Source of the DNA: Desulforhopalus singaporensis
Lineage (GTDB): Bacteria; Desulfobacterota; Desulfobulbia; Desulfobulbales; Desulfocapsaceae
Length of the DNA stretch: 64,000 nucleotides
Direction of reading: 5' to 3'
Assembly: GCF_900104445.1 (NCBI RefSeq)
Contig: NZ_FNJI01000005.1
Span: 149,778-213,777, forward strand
A program made the position numbers and the translations under genes. Below the pieces are notes generated by a model. It searched no databases. It was not told the DNA's origin and saw nothing but the letters and a program-made list of their open reading frames with translations. Position 1 is the first letter of the stretch, and the number at the start of each line of letters is the position of its first letter. Shown piece after piece: positions 44,958-53,708 of this stretch.

Positions 44958-46115
44958 TCACCTGAGATTGCTGATTATGCGTACAGTTTGTGCGGCGCCG
45001 TCGAGGTTGATTTTGGTCGCAGATCTTTGTTTGCATAGCTGCGACGCAAGCTTGGCACCAAACCTTGTTGTTTCCATATCATCTTTTGTCAGCAGGGAAA
45101 ACGGCATGGTCTCACTCAGCCTGGCTGCCCGCACCGCCTGTTCACGGTTTTGGTCAAATGGATAGATAAGAGCGGGGGTGCCCGTTCGGATAAGGTTCAT
45201 GCAGGTGTTGTAACCTCCCATGGAGACGGAAAGATCGGCGGCTTCGAGCCAGTGGATAAAAGAGTCGGTGAACCGATCTATTCTGATATTGGCCGCCTGC
45301 TCCTTTTTCAGCTGGTCAAAAGCCTCATCACTGCAGTAGGGACCGGTAAAGACCTGGAGGTGATAATTGCCGCTGTTACGGCCAACAAGTGACCTGAAGG
45401 CCGCAACGGTGGCGAAAAGGAGCTCGGACCCCACATTGCCACCGCCGATCGAGGCGACGATGAGTTTTGCGTCATCACCGATCTGCTGCCTGGTGCGGAT
45501 ACCCTTGTTGCCAACACCGTCAACTTTTGGGGCGACAAAACCGGTATAGTGCAGGGGGCATCTGATCTCGTCAAGTCGCGGAAACGATGATTCAAGAGCT
45601 ATTACCCCCCGGTCGGAATGGACGAGAACCCCATCGAAATAAGTGTTGAGGGTGTCTATGACCTTCTGCTGGTATTTTTCCTGCCCCTCTTTTTTTTCCA
45701 CCAGAATATCCCTCACGCTGCTGAGGCAGATGCAGGGGCCAAGGGAACTGTTTTTTACCCCTTCAAGTATCGGATCGAGTTCGAATCTGAATGCTTTCCG
45801 GCCGAATGGATAGAGTTCGGTGATGAAAACGTCCGGCCGTTTTTGCTGGAAATAGTCAAAGAGCAGCCGTTGCCGCAGCTCTTTCGTCTGGTCCAGGGTG
45901 CGGCCGGGTGTGCAGGGGGCGAGGTTCTCGAAATTACGGTCCATCATGAGACCTGGCAGGGAGACCACTTCGATGGCTCCCCTGTCAAAGCGTACATCCG
46001 GTCCTCCCAGGATCAGGGTTGTGGGGAATTCGGCCGCAAGGGCGCGGCAGATTTCCAGGCTGCGGTAAAAGTGGCCGATGCCAAGGACGTGCTGACAGTA
46101 ATAGGTTACCTTCAT
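44958..46115 (-). CDS. MurG-like glycosyltransferase (COG4671 type)
   Basis: The start is the ATG of MKVTYYCQHVLGIGHFYRSL, four bases overlapping the phosphatase stop; the longest frame runs back into that gene. The 385-residue product has the GT-B N-terminal GIGHFYRS loop, a Rossmann strand in LIVASIGGGNVGSELLF, and the donor-site motif LSVSMGGYNTCMNLIRTGTP. It is a paralogue of the glycosyltransferase at 48081-49325, sharing 'LGxGHxxRx' and 'SMGGYNT'. Donor and acceptor are unknown. As part of the cluster it probably builds a surface or lipid-linked glycan. Confidence 0.82.
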   Translation of the reverse strand: MKVTYYCQHVLGIGHFYRSLEICRALAAEFPTTLILGGPDVRFDRGAIEVVSLPGLMMDRNFENLAPCTPGRTLDQTKELRQRLLFDYFQQKRPDVFITELYPFGRKAFRFELDPILEGVKNSSLGPCICLSSVRDILVEKKEGQEKYQQKVIDTLNTYFDGVLVHSDRGVIALESSFPRLDEIRCPLHYTGFVAPKVDGVGNKGIRTRQQIGDDAKLIVASIGGGNVGSELLFATVAAFRSLVGRNSGNYHLQVFTGPYCSDEAFDQLKKEQAANIRIDRFTDSFIHWLEAADLSVSMGGYNTCMNLIRTGTPALIYPFDQNREQAVRAARLSETMPFSLLTKDDMETTRFGAKLASQLCKQRSATKINLDGAAQTVRIISNLR

Positions 46116-46738
46116 GACCTGAACGAGCGGGGAATATTGAGCTTGTTGATTGAGAACACCCCACTTTCCAGGGCAACTAGATGAAAACCGTTTACCTGCA
46201 GAAGAGGATCCTCTTCCGGCAGAAAAGCCCTGTTCATGAGATGGTAGATCAGCGCCTTGATCACCCCCTGGTGGCATATGATAAGGATCTTTTCCCCGGG
46301 AAAGTTGCTGCTGATCTCGGTAAGAATGCCCTGAACCCTCTGGCGGACCGCATCCCTTGATTCTCCGCCAGGTGCGGAAAAACCCCATCCCTTTGCCACC
46401 CGCAGCGCGAGGTCCTGTGAAAAATTTTCATGGATGTGGGGAAGAGTCAGCCCCTCCCACCGCCCCCAGGACTGCTCCCGCAGCCTGGTGTCGTAGGTGA
46501 TCGGCAGATGCAGCTTTTTGTTGAGTATTTCTACAGTTTCCACCACCCTGCCGAGATCGCTTGCAACGATCCTGTCCCAGTGCCACTGGCCAAGGGTTGT
46601 CCCCCATTGGTCAATCTGGCTTCTGCCCCTGGCGGTCAGTGGAGAATCCATTTGGCCCTGGATCTTTTTCAGGCTGTTCCACCGGGTCTGTCCGTGTCTG
46701 AGGAGTCCGAACAGCGTCGGTTGTTCAGAAGATTTCAT
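46112..46738 (-). CDS. Histidine phosphatase (phosphoglycerate mutase-like) in glycan cluster
   Basis: The 208-residue protein has the catalytic LLRHGQTRWN (RHG motif), RIVASDLGRVVETVEIL and the second His in ILIICHQGVIKAL. It belongs to the branch that includes alpha-ribazole phosphatase (CobC) and GpmB-like enzymes. No cobalamin genes are nearby; the neighbours are glycosyltransferases, so removal of a phosphate from a sugar-phosphate intermediate is a reasonable guess. The start overlaps the end of the GT4 gene by 14 bases and its stop overlaps the next start by four. Confidence 0.85.
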   Translation of the reverse strand: MKSSEQPTLFGLLRHGQTRWNSLKKIQGQMDSPLTARGRSQIDQWGTTLGQWHWDRIVASDLGRVVETVEILNKKLHLPITYDTRLREQSWGRWEGLTLPHIHENFSQDLALRVAKGWGFSAPGGESRDAVRQRVQGILTEISSNFPGEKILIICHQGVIKALIYHLMNRAFLPEEDPLLQVNGFHLVALESGVFSINKLNIPRSFRS

Positions 46739-48053
46739 GGCCGTTCACCTGGAGTTCTTGCCGGCTAAGATGTGGGCCGAAGGCGTCATTGTGGCGACGA
46801 AACAGCTCGGCCAGCCGCGTTATCCACATTCTGTTGTCAAAACTTTCCGCGACAATACGCTTTCCGCCGCTGATCAGCCGCCGGCGAAGAGCCGCATCGG
46901 TCAGGATATTTTTCATTGCAGCCGCAAGCTGGGTCGGGTCGCCCGGATCGACGGTGATGCCGGTTTCGTTGTTGACCAGTAGTTCCGGAATCGCCGATAC
47001 GCTCGTTGAAACTGCCGGTACTCCCATGGCGAGGCTTTCCACCAGGACGTTGGGAATTCCGTCCCGGTCGCCGTTTTTGGCAATATTGCATCCGAGGACA
47101 AAAAGGTCGCTTTGCCTGAATTGCTCAAGTACCTCCTGGTGGGTTCTGGTGCCGAGCCACCGGCAGTCCTGGTCAAGTTTCAGCGAGTCGATGAGCTCGA
47201 GTATCTTTTCCCTGTCGTCGCCGTCACCTATCAGGGTGTGCCTGAACCTGATCCCTGCAGCCTTTAACAGCGCCAGCGCCCGGTAAATAGTAGGCAACCC
47301 CTTTTTTTCTGTCATCCTGGCCACCGTCAGAATGTGGTAGGGCGGCTTGACGGCAACCCTTGGAACCTCGGGATTGCTGAACAGGGCAAGGTCTATGCCG
47401 TGGTAAACACAATAAACGGGTGTCGAAACACCCTGGGCTATCGATTCGAGATATTTCCTGTTATGGTCGGTGCAGGTTATGACAAATCTGGCTTTTTCCA
47501 TTTTACGCCTCAGTTTTCCCGGCTCCGAGGTGTAGATGTCCTTGGCGTGCGCGGTAAAACTGAAGGGGAGTCCGGAAAAGATCGACGCCATGAGGGTTAC
47601 CGAAGTGGGGGAGTGGGCGAAATGTCCGTGCAGTTGGGAGATGCGCGAGTCGCCCAGCAGGTGGTTGTTGGTTAAAAAACCCGCCTGCAGAAGATGTTTC
47701 AAGGTTGCGAGGTTGCCGGTTTTAACACTTAGTCCCGCCCGCGCGTGGCGCAGTGCTTCCCTGAAAGCGGCTGGTTTCTTGGCCGCAAGAAAGATGTTTG
47801 CGCGCAGCAGGGTACAGAACTGCTGGGTGAGTTCGGTCGGCAGATAGTCCACCCTGGCACGTATTTTCTTGACCGAATCGTGGCAGAACGTTTCCCTCGG
47901 CTGGCGCATGGGAAACAGATGCATGGCAAAGCCGAGCTGCTCGAGGAGCAGGATCTCGTTTGAGATGAAGGTTTCGGAAATTCTCGGGTATCCCTTCAGT
48001 ACATAGGCGAGTACCGGACCTCCGCGGGTGTGTGGCGCAGATGTAGTTGACAT
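46725..48053 (-). CDS. Glycosyltransferase family 4
   Basis: The 442-residue GT-B enzyme has the GT4 core: FTAHAKDIYTSEPGKL, HILTVARMTEKKGLPTIYRA (the start of the C-terminal domain), GDGDDREKILELIDSL, and the retaining catalytic region DGIPNVLVESLAMGVPAVST with its E-x7-E pattern. GT4 enzymes transfer sugars from nucleotide donors with retention. The sequence HGHFAHSPTSVTLMASIFSG before the catalytic loop resembles those in exopolysaccharide clusters. It overlaps the phosphatase gene and follows a paralogous glycosyltransferase gene 27 bases away. Confidence 0.9.
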   Translation of the reverse strand: MSTTSAPHTRGGPVLAYVLKGYPRISETFISNEILLLEQLGFAMHLFPMRQPRETFCHDSVKKIRARVDYLPTELTQQFCTLLRANIFLAAKKPAAFREALRHARAGLSVKTGNLATLKHLLQAGFLTNNHLLGDSRISQLHGHFAHSPTSVTLMASIFSGLPFSFTAHAKDIYTSEPGKLRRKMEKARFVITCTDHNRKYLESIAQGVSTPVYCVYHGIDLALFSNPEVPRVAVKPPYHILTVARMTEKKGLPTIYRALALLKAAGIRFRHTLIGDGDDREKILELIDSLKLDQDCRWLGTRTHQEVLEQFRQSDLFVLGCNIAKNGDRDGIPNVLVESLAMGVPAVSTSVSAIPELLVNNETGITVDPGDPTQLAAAMKNILTDAALRRRLISGGKRIVAESFDNRMWITRLAELFRRHNDAFGPHLSRQELQVNGHEIF

Positions 48054-48080
48054 TATGAGTTTCTGACGTCTGATGATAAT

Positions 48081-49325
48081 CTAGGCAAAGTCATGAAGGT
48101 TGCAACCGGTTCCAGACCCGGCCGGTGCCTGTTCCTTGAAAAGGGTGAGCCTGGCCAGCATGATGTCGAGCCCGGACAGCTCGAACGCAGCCATTGACCG
48201 GAGATATTCTTCCTTCCTGTTGAGGATGGAAAAAATTTTATCTCTGAAAAGCTGCGGCGTTACCCCTGTCCATGGGATGAAATCGAGAAGGTTTTTGTCC
48301 TTGAGCCGCTCTGCCCTGATAAGTTGTTCTTTCCTCGGGGTCTCTCTTGGAATGATCAAGGATGGTGTCTGCTGGGTGAGGAGTTCGCAGATGGTGTTGT
48401 AGCCGCCCATAGAGACCACCAGGTCGGCGGCGGTCATCAGTTCTTCAAGCTGCGGGTGAAATGGCAGGGTTTTTATTCCGAGGGTCTTCGCCCTTTTCTT
48501 GATCTGTTCCCTTTGGCGTTTCGGCATAAACGGTCCGGTGATAATGATTGATTTGAACGGCAGCGAGGTTGGAAAATAGTCGTGCATCTTCAGGTAGTGA
48601 TCGATAACCTCGAAACCGTCGCCCCCTCCTCCGGTGGTAACCAGGATAAACTTGTCGTCGTCAAGGATCCTGTAGCGTCTCCTGACCCTTGATTTGCAGT
48701 TTTTCGGCAGGGTTTTTCTGGGAATGTAGCCGGTATACTTTATGCGATTCTTTATGGTCTGTGGAATAGCGTACTGTTCCACGGGGTCGTATATCTCCCG
48801 GTTGCCGTATACCCATATCTCGTTATAGAGACGATCCAGGCAGGTGTATACATCCTTATCCCGCCAGTCTTTGCGGATCACCCGGTAATCATCCAGGATA
48901 TCCCGCAGTCCCAGGACGGTTCTGGTGTGCGGACTGTTTTCTTTCAGCCATTCAAGGGTCGGCAGCACCTCTTTTTTCAGCCCCAGGGGTTCCTTGTCGA
49001 CGATGAAAAGATTCGGCCGAAATGTCTTTGCAGTGGCCAGGATAATGTTGGTTCGGATGGATAGCGCCTGCTCCTCCTCGATACGGATCGACAGGGAGCG
49101 GTACTCTTCGTTGGTCTGCTTTATCATCCCGGGAATTCTGACGAAATCCACCTGCTTCGGCATCTTGAATCTTCCCACCAACGGAGAGCCGGTAAGGATG
49201 AGCACGTTGGTGTTAGCGTCGCGCAGGTGGTTGGCGATGGCCATGGTCCTGCGAATATGGCCAAGACCATAGGTGTCGTGAGAATACATGAGGATGTTAT
49301 AGGTTTCATGTGTTTCAGGGGGCAT
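48081..49325 (-). CDS. MurG-like glycosyltransferase (COG4671 type), first gene of glycan cluster
   Basis: The ATG of MPPETHETYNILMYSHDTYG is used; the longer frame adds 18 residues without a ribosome site. The 414-residue protein has YGLGHIRRTMAIANHL at the N-terminus, a putative nucleotide-binding loop FILVTTGGGGDGFEVI, and LVVSMGGYNTICELLTQQTP in the donor site. It resembles predicted glycosyltransferases COG4671. It shares its fold with the second such enzyme in the cluster. The gene is presumably the start of the transcript that continues to the deacetylase. Confidence 0.83.
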   Translation of the reverse strand: MPPETHETYNILMYSHDTYGLGHIRRTMAIANHLRDANTNVLILTGSPLVGRFKMPKQVDFVRIPGMIKQTNEEYRSLSIRIEEEQALSIRTNIILATAKTFRPNLFIVDKEPLGLKKEVLPTLEWLKENSPHTRTVLGLRDILDDYRVIRKDWRDKDVYTCLDRLYNEIWVYGNREIYDPVEQYAIPQTIKNRIKYTGYIPRKTLPKNCKSRVRRRYRILDDDKFILVTTGGGGDGFEVIDHYLKMHDYFPTSLPFKSIIITGPFMPKRQREQIKKRAKTLGIKTLPFHPQLEELMTAADLVVSMGGYNTICELLTQQTPSLIIPRETPRKEQLIRAERLKDKNLLDFIPWTGVTPQLFRDKIFSILNRKEEYLRSMAAFELSGLDIMLARLTLFKEQAPAGSGTGCNLHDFA

Positions 49326-49569
49326 AATGACCTGACCTATGATCTGAGATTGACACTGTTTGCAGGATGGACTTGCCAACTCTTATTCTACGCAACCTCA
49401 GATGTCAAGTCTGCCTGGTTCAAATTCTGATTTTTATGTTTTTTGTCAGGGTAATACCGCCAGGCGAGATTGAATGCAGGAAACTTTTGTCAATGTTGCC
49501 AAGATAGTATATCATCTGGCAAGGTCGGTCGTGTGCTCCATGAAAAAAAGAAAAAGCGGAGTGCAGCTG

Positions 49570-50130
49570 TCAGAAGCTTAACGTTAGGCGGTTGCTAATC
49601 ATGATGATGTTTTCGATATCGGAGTAGGTGCTCTTGTCGACAAACAGGTCTCCGGTATCCATATAGCCCAGGTGAAGCTCGTAGGAGAGGTTTTCGACCA
49701 GCCTGTATATCAGCCCGACATCGGCTTCCCAGCCTGCCTTGTTGTCCTTGTCCAGCTGAAAGGGACGGTGATTGCGGGTTACGCCGAAAGCTCCTTCAAA
49801 CGAAAAATTTTCGGTGGCGGTAAAGCGAGCCGACAGTGCAACTGTGCTGGTTCCCGGCAGAAAGGATTCGGAATCCCCCGAAGCGACTTTTTGCATATGT
49901 TCGCTGGTAAAAACGTCGGATGCGATGCTGGTGATCAGAAGCGGCCGGTATTTTTCGCTATACAGCCCCGGAGTCTGTTCCTGCTGTTCGAGGATCGCCC
50001 CCAGATCGTACGATGTAATGCGGTATACCCGGTGGCTGGTGCTCTCTTCGGCAAGGATTGCGCCGGGCCGAAGCAAAAGCGAAGCCAGGATTGCCAGCAT
50101 GCAAAAATAATTTGTTGTCTGCAGCGTCAT
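49570..50130 (-). CDS. Small secreted beta-barrel-like protein
   Basis: The 186-residue protein has a signal peptide (LAILASLLLRPGAILAEES). The mature part alternates hydrophobic and polar residues (ENFSFEGAFGVTRNH, then LVENLSYELHLGYMDTGD) and ends NRLTLSF, a terminal phenylalanine that matches the outer-membrane assembly signal. It is most likely an outer-membrane beta-barrel of about eight strands with a periplasmic helical insert (EHMQKVASGDSESF). No specific family is recognised. It points away from the FG-GAP gene. Confidence 0.65.
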   Translation of the reverse strand: MTLQTTNYFCMLAILASLLLRPGAILAEESTSHRVYRITSYDLGAILEQQEQTPGLYSEKYRPLLITSIASDVFTSEHMQKVASGDSESFLPGTSTVALSARFTATENFSFEGAFGVTRNHRPFQLDKDNKAGWEADVGLIYRLVENLSYELHLGYMDTGDLFVDKSTYSDIENIIMISNRLTLSF

Positions 50131-50468
50131 TATTTATGCAAAATCAAAAGTTTCATTAACTACTTCAGCAGGATACGTCATCCTGCATGGTTACTTAAAT
50201 CATTCTTCTTTTTAGATTCTTTGTCAAGCAAGAAGTAGCGGTGGCAACAAAAGCTGGAAAATTAGCAGGTGCAAACGTAATGCTCTGGATTTTCACAAGT
50301 TATAGCTCAGTTGTACAACCGGCAAGACACATCTTGCCTGGGGAAAAAAAGTAAGATATAGATAGGTCTGTGTGTTATTTAGAACCCGCCACTGGTGCAT
50401 AAGCCGGTGCATAAACGCAAAGCCGGCGTAATGGTCGATCCGGTGCTAGATTTAGGAGATATTTCGGT
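50131..50468. other. 338-bp divergent intergenic region with a short c-di-GMP-riboswitch-like match
   Basis: This region separates two divergent genes and must contain both promoters. A direct repeat-like element GGTGCATAA occurs twice around 50395-50415. The 10-mer ACGCAAAGCC, a hallmark of c-di-GMP-I riboswitches, is at 50416-50425 and is followed by two CCGG boxes, but the rest of the riboswitch core is missing. TTAGGAG lies nine bases before the downstream start. Nothing else is recognised. Confidence 0.4.
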
Positions 50469-52205
50469 ATGCGAATCATTCCTCTTTTATTCACTCTATT
50501 TTTCTCTCTTCTCTGCTTTGTTCAGCCGCTTTGGGCGGAGGACAGCGGCCAGCTTTACCGCCTGGTTTTTGCAAAGTTCGATAAAAACTCAATAGGTAAG
50601 TACGGATTTCTGGGCGACAGTATTGAAAACATGCTCATGAGTCGTCTTGCGTCGAGGGATCGCATCCAGGTAATCGATACGGTGCTCAGCAAACAGGACC
50701 TCGCCCAGCTCAAAGAGAGAAAACTGGCAGGTCTGTTTCCGGCAGACGATGATTCCTCGAACTTTCTCGTTACGGGCGGGGTTTTTGAGACGGTCTCCGG
50801 GCTTACCGTCAACATAACACTGTATCCGCTGAGCGGTGACCGGGATGAACAAAATTATACGGTCAACTCCTTGACGGAAAAAGAGATAATAAGCGATATA
50901 GAACGACTGGCATCGAAAATTGCCGCAGAGAGTTTTGGCTACAAGATTGTAGAGAAGGCCAAAAGTGAAAAAGGCGATCCTTCAGGTCTTTCCGGGTTCA
51001 CTACCGCTCACCCCGAAGAGGCTTACAAGAGGGGGCTCTATACCGGTACTGTGGCAGGTTCCGGACGCGCGGGCTTTACGGTTGCATCAGTCGGAGTAAA
51101 AAGAAAACTGACTTTTGATAAAGAGATTACCGCACTTGCGGCGGGGGATATCGACGGCAACGGGGTGCAGGAGTTTATCGTGCTGCAGCACTCCACCCTG
51201 GAGGCTTACCGGGTGTCGGGAAGGCGGATCGTAAAGCTTGGTTCAATCGAACTGTCAAGAGATGTAAAGATTCACGCCCTTAACCTTGTCGACGTAGACG
51301 AAGACGGCACCCAGGAAATAGTTCTCAGCGCAACCAGCGGAATTGATGTCGCGTCTTTGATACTGGGCTGGCGCGAAACGAGGGGATTTGAGGTGATCGC
51401 CGACTATATCCGCTGGTATCTGCGACCCGTCGACATTCCAGGAGAAGGTGTACGTCTGTGCGGACAGCGCCGCGGGACCGAGAGGCTGGAGCTTGTCCGG
51501 CCGGGAATTTTTGTCATGGACGTAGCCAAAGATTTTGTCCTGAAACCGCAGCAGCAGCTGGCGTTGCCGCCAGGACTCAATCTGTTTGATTTTTCCTATG
51601 CCGATCTTGACGGTGACAATTTTTACGAAGTCGTTGCCGTGGACGGCGATGAACACTTAAGGGTATACAGCCCGTCGAACCAGCTTATGTGGGTGAGCAG
51701 TGCAAAGTTTGGCGGAAGCAAGATGTATCTGGGACCGAATACCGGCGGAGCGATCAACGAGCAGGATCGGAAAAATTTTACGGCTGACGAAGACGGCGAC
51801 AGGGAACTGGTGTTTGTGCCGGCGAGGATTCTGGTGACGGACCTTGATCAAAACGGGGCTGACGAGATCGTCATCAACGAGAACAAGATGACGGCGTTTG
51901 GCTTTTTTGAAAAACTGCGCCCCTATAAATCGGGTTCCGTGGTGGGGATGGCCTGGGTCGGCGATGAACTTGTGGAAGCATGGCGTACGGGCAGTTACCG
52001 CGGATATCTGGTGGATTATGCTGTTCGTCCACCAGTCACACCACCCACTGCTGGAAGCGCCGGGAAGTCTGATAAAAACGAAGGGGCAACGCTTTTTATC
52101 GCCAACATTCCCGCCAGCGGTTCCCTCGCCGCTATTCTCCCGGGAGGCTCTCGCAGCGAGTTGGCGGTATACGACCTTGTTTTTTCACAAAAGGTGGCAG
52201 AATAA
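50469..52205 (+). CDS. Secreted FG-GAP/VCBS-repeat protein with TolB/CsgG-like N-terminal domain
   Basis: The 578-residue protein has a signal peptide (FTLFFSLLCFVQPLWAE). Residues about 30-160 resemble the TolB-N/FlgO/CsgG-type domain (LGDSIENMLMSRLASRDRIQ and VIDTVLSKQDLAQL). Residues 220-500 contain Asp-rich Ca-binding FG-GAP repeats: DIDGNGVQEFIVL, DVDEDGTQEIVLS, DLDGDNFYEVVAV and DLDQNGADEIVIN. A beta-propeller in the periplasm or on the cell surface is expected. The porin gene follows on the same strand, so an envelope role is likely; function otherwise unknown. Confidence 0.78.
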   Translation: MRIIPLLFTLFFSLLCFVQPLWAEDSGQLYRLVFAKFDKNSIGKYGFLGDSIENMLMSRLASRDRIQVIDTVLSKQDLAQLKERKLAGLFPADDDSSNFLVTGGVFETVSGLTVNITLYPLSGDRDEQNYTVNSLTEKEIISDIERLASKIAAESFGYKIVEKAKSEKGDPSGLSGFTTAHPEEAYKRGLYTGTVAGSGRAGFTVASVGVKRKLTFDKEITALAAGDIDGNGVQEFIVLQHSTLEAYRVSGRRIVKLGSIELSRDVKIHALNLVDVDEDGTQEIVLSATSGIDVASLILGWRETRGFEVIADYIRWYLRPVDIPGEGVRLCGQRRGTERLELVRPGIFVMDVAKDFVLKPQQQLALPPGLNLFDFSYADLDGDNFYEVVAVDGDEHLRVYSPSNQLMWVSSAKFGGSKMYLGPNTGGAINEQDRKNFTADEDGDRELVFVPARILVTDLDQNGADEIVINENKMTAFGFFEKLRPYKSGSVVGMAWVGDELVEAWRTGSYRGYLVDYAVRPPVTPPTAGSAGKSDKNEGATLFIANIPASGSLAAILPGGSRSELAVYDLVFSQKVAE

Positions 52206-52255
52206 CGAAGAAAATAGCAAAAGTATAAAAAATTATACTGCCGGGTAAAAAAATC

Positions 52256-52282
52256 TTGACAAAGAATGGAGCCACGTATACT
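52256..52282 (+). promoter_or_regulatory. Sigma-70-like promoter of the porin gene
   Basis: TTGACA is followed after 15 bases by TATACT. Both boxes are near-consensus although the spacing is short. The site lies about 130 bases before the porin ATG, leaving a long leader. Confidence 0.6.
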
Positions 52283-52408
52283 GTTCAGCGAATGGTTTTA
52301 TGTCTTTAGCCTTTGCTGGTCGCATATTGACCGGGCATCAGCGCTTTTGACAGAGGGTAGAGATAAAGCAATCCCACAAGGGATAAAAAAATCACAGGAG
52401 AAACGAAA

Positions 52409-53599
52409 ATGAAGAAGATCATCGCTTCAACTTTAGGCTTGATGATGGTTGGTGGTGTAGCAGCTACGACCGCATCTGCAGTGGAAAATCAATTCGGCGG
52501 CTACTGGCGTACCCGCGCTTTCGTTCAGGACGAATTTGCTCAGGACGGCGAAAGCTACGGACGCATCGACAATCGTACCCGTCTCTACTACACCGCAAAA
52601 TTCAACGACAACTTCAAATTCGTAAACAAGTTCGAGATCGACTCCAACTGGGGTAGCGAGCCTCTTGGAGATGTCGGTTCTGACGGCATGGTGTTCGAGG
52701 TCAAGCACTCCTACGCTGATTTCACCCTCGGCAACGTTCGCACCAAGCTTGGTATCCAGGGTCACACTATCGCTCGCGGTTTCCTCTTCGACGATGACTT
52801 CTCCGGTATCGTGGTTTCTCCCAATCTCGGCAACGTTACCCCGACCCTGGGATACATCTCTGAAAAGACCGAAGACGGTGGTGGATATGACTACACCGAA
52901 GGTATCGCCTTCCTCCAGGTTGGCGTACAGGTAAGTGACAACTTCAACCTCACCCCGTACTTTGTATACTACTCAGCTGACGAAGGCACCTCCGTAGATG
53001 ACGAAGGCGTGGTATCTCTTGCAGGCGATTGGGATTCCTACTATCTCGGTGCTGACTTTGACATGAAGATGGACGCAGCCAGCGTATGGGGTACTCTTAT
53101 CTATAACGGCGGCGACTACGGTGATGACGACATCAGCGCGTTCCTCGGTGCCTTGGGTGTTGATGCAGGTATTGCACACGGCCAGGTCTTCTACGCAACC
53201 GGCGACGATGATGCCGCCGACGGCGACATGGAAGCATTCTTCAATCCTGTAGGTCGTTCCTACTACTGGTCTGAGATCATGGGTTACGGTGTTTTCGATA
53301 ATAACGTTTCTGCCAACGCTCCTGGTGACGGAATCAGCAATGTTCTCGCAGTTAACGCTGGCGTAACCGTTAAGCCTGCCGACAAGCTGACCCTTTCTGC
53401 AGACCTCTGGTACGCGATGCTTGCTGAAGACAACGCAGCCGGTGAAGATGAGCTCGGTTTTGAGGTTGACGGTAAACTCACCTACGCGCTTATGGACAAC
53501 CTGAATCTTGATGCAGTTCTCGCATACCTCGCAGCTGGCGATGCTACCGGTGACGACGACGTATTCGAAGGCGGTGTACGCGTATCTCTGAGCTTCTAA
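52409..53599 (+). CDS. Outer-membrane porin, probably abundant
   Basis: The 396-residue protein begins with a signal peptide MKKIIASTLGLMMVGGVAAT ending in ASA. The mature chain is rich in Asp, Gly and aromatic residues and ends GGVRVSLSF, with the terminal Phe that signals outer-membrane insertion. Alternating strands such as RLYYTAKFNDNFKFVNKFEI fit a 16-strand barrel. Codons are biased to AAC, TTC, TAC and GAC, which suggests high expression. AGGAG lies eight bases before the start, and it has its own promoter and terminator. It probably provides general diffusion of small solutes. Confidence 0.85.
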   Translation: MKKIIASTLGLMMVGGVAATTASAVENQFGGYWRTRAFVQDEFAQDGESYGRIDNRTRLYYTAKFNDNFKFVNKFEIDSNWGSEPLGDVGSDGMVFEVKHSYADFTLGNVRTKLGIQGHTIARGFLFDDDFSGIVVSPNLGNVTPTLGYISEKTEDGGGYDYTEGIAFLQVGVQVSDNFNLTPYFVYYSADEGTSVDDEGVVSLAGDWDSYYLGADFDMKMDAASVWGTLIYNGGDYGDDDISAFLGALGVDAGIAHGQVFYATGDDDAADGDMEAFFNPVGRSYYWSEIMGYGVFDNNVSANAPGDGISNVLAVNAGVTVKPADKLTLSADLWYAMLAEDNAAGEDELGFEVDGKLTYALMDNLNLDAVLAYLAAGDATGDDDVFEGGVRVSLSF

Positions 53600-53636
53600 T
53601 AAAGAGACAGCGTCATCCAGTAGAATAGTTCAGTAT

Positions 53637-53672
53637 AAAAGCCCGGTGGAGGAAACTCCACCGGGCTTTTTT
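53637..53672 (+). terminator. Intrinsic terminator of the porin gene
   Basis: GCCCGGTGGA and TCCACCGGGC form a perfect 10-bp stem with a six-base loop, extended by AAAA/TTTT pairing and followed by six T residues. It lies about 40 bases after the porin stop. Confidence 0.93.
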
Positions 53673-53708
53673 CATTGTTTACCTCGGGGTGTTGACAAGA
53701 GTATCTTC

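Noticed and set aside
46112..46738. Alpha-ribazole phosphatase (CobC) of cobalamin synthesis
   Set aside because: The family resemblance allows it, but no cobalamin genes are near and the gene overlaps two glycosyltransferase genes, so the glycan role is preferred.
50385..50450. c-di-GMP-I (GEMM) riboswitch upstream of the FG-GAP gene
   Set aside because: Only ACGCAAAGCC and a CCGG...CCGG pair match. The conserved GCAAACC, GNRA loop and final CGGG/ACC strands are missing. A covariance-model search (RF01051) would settle it.
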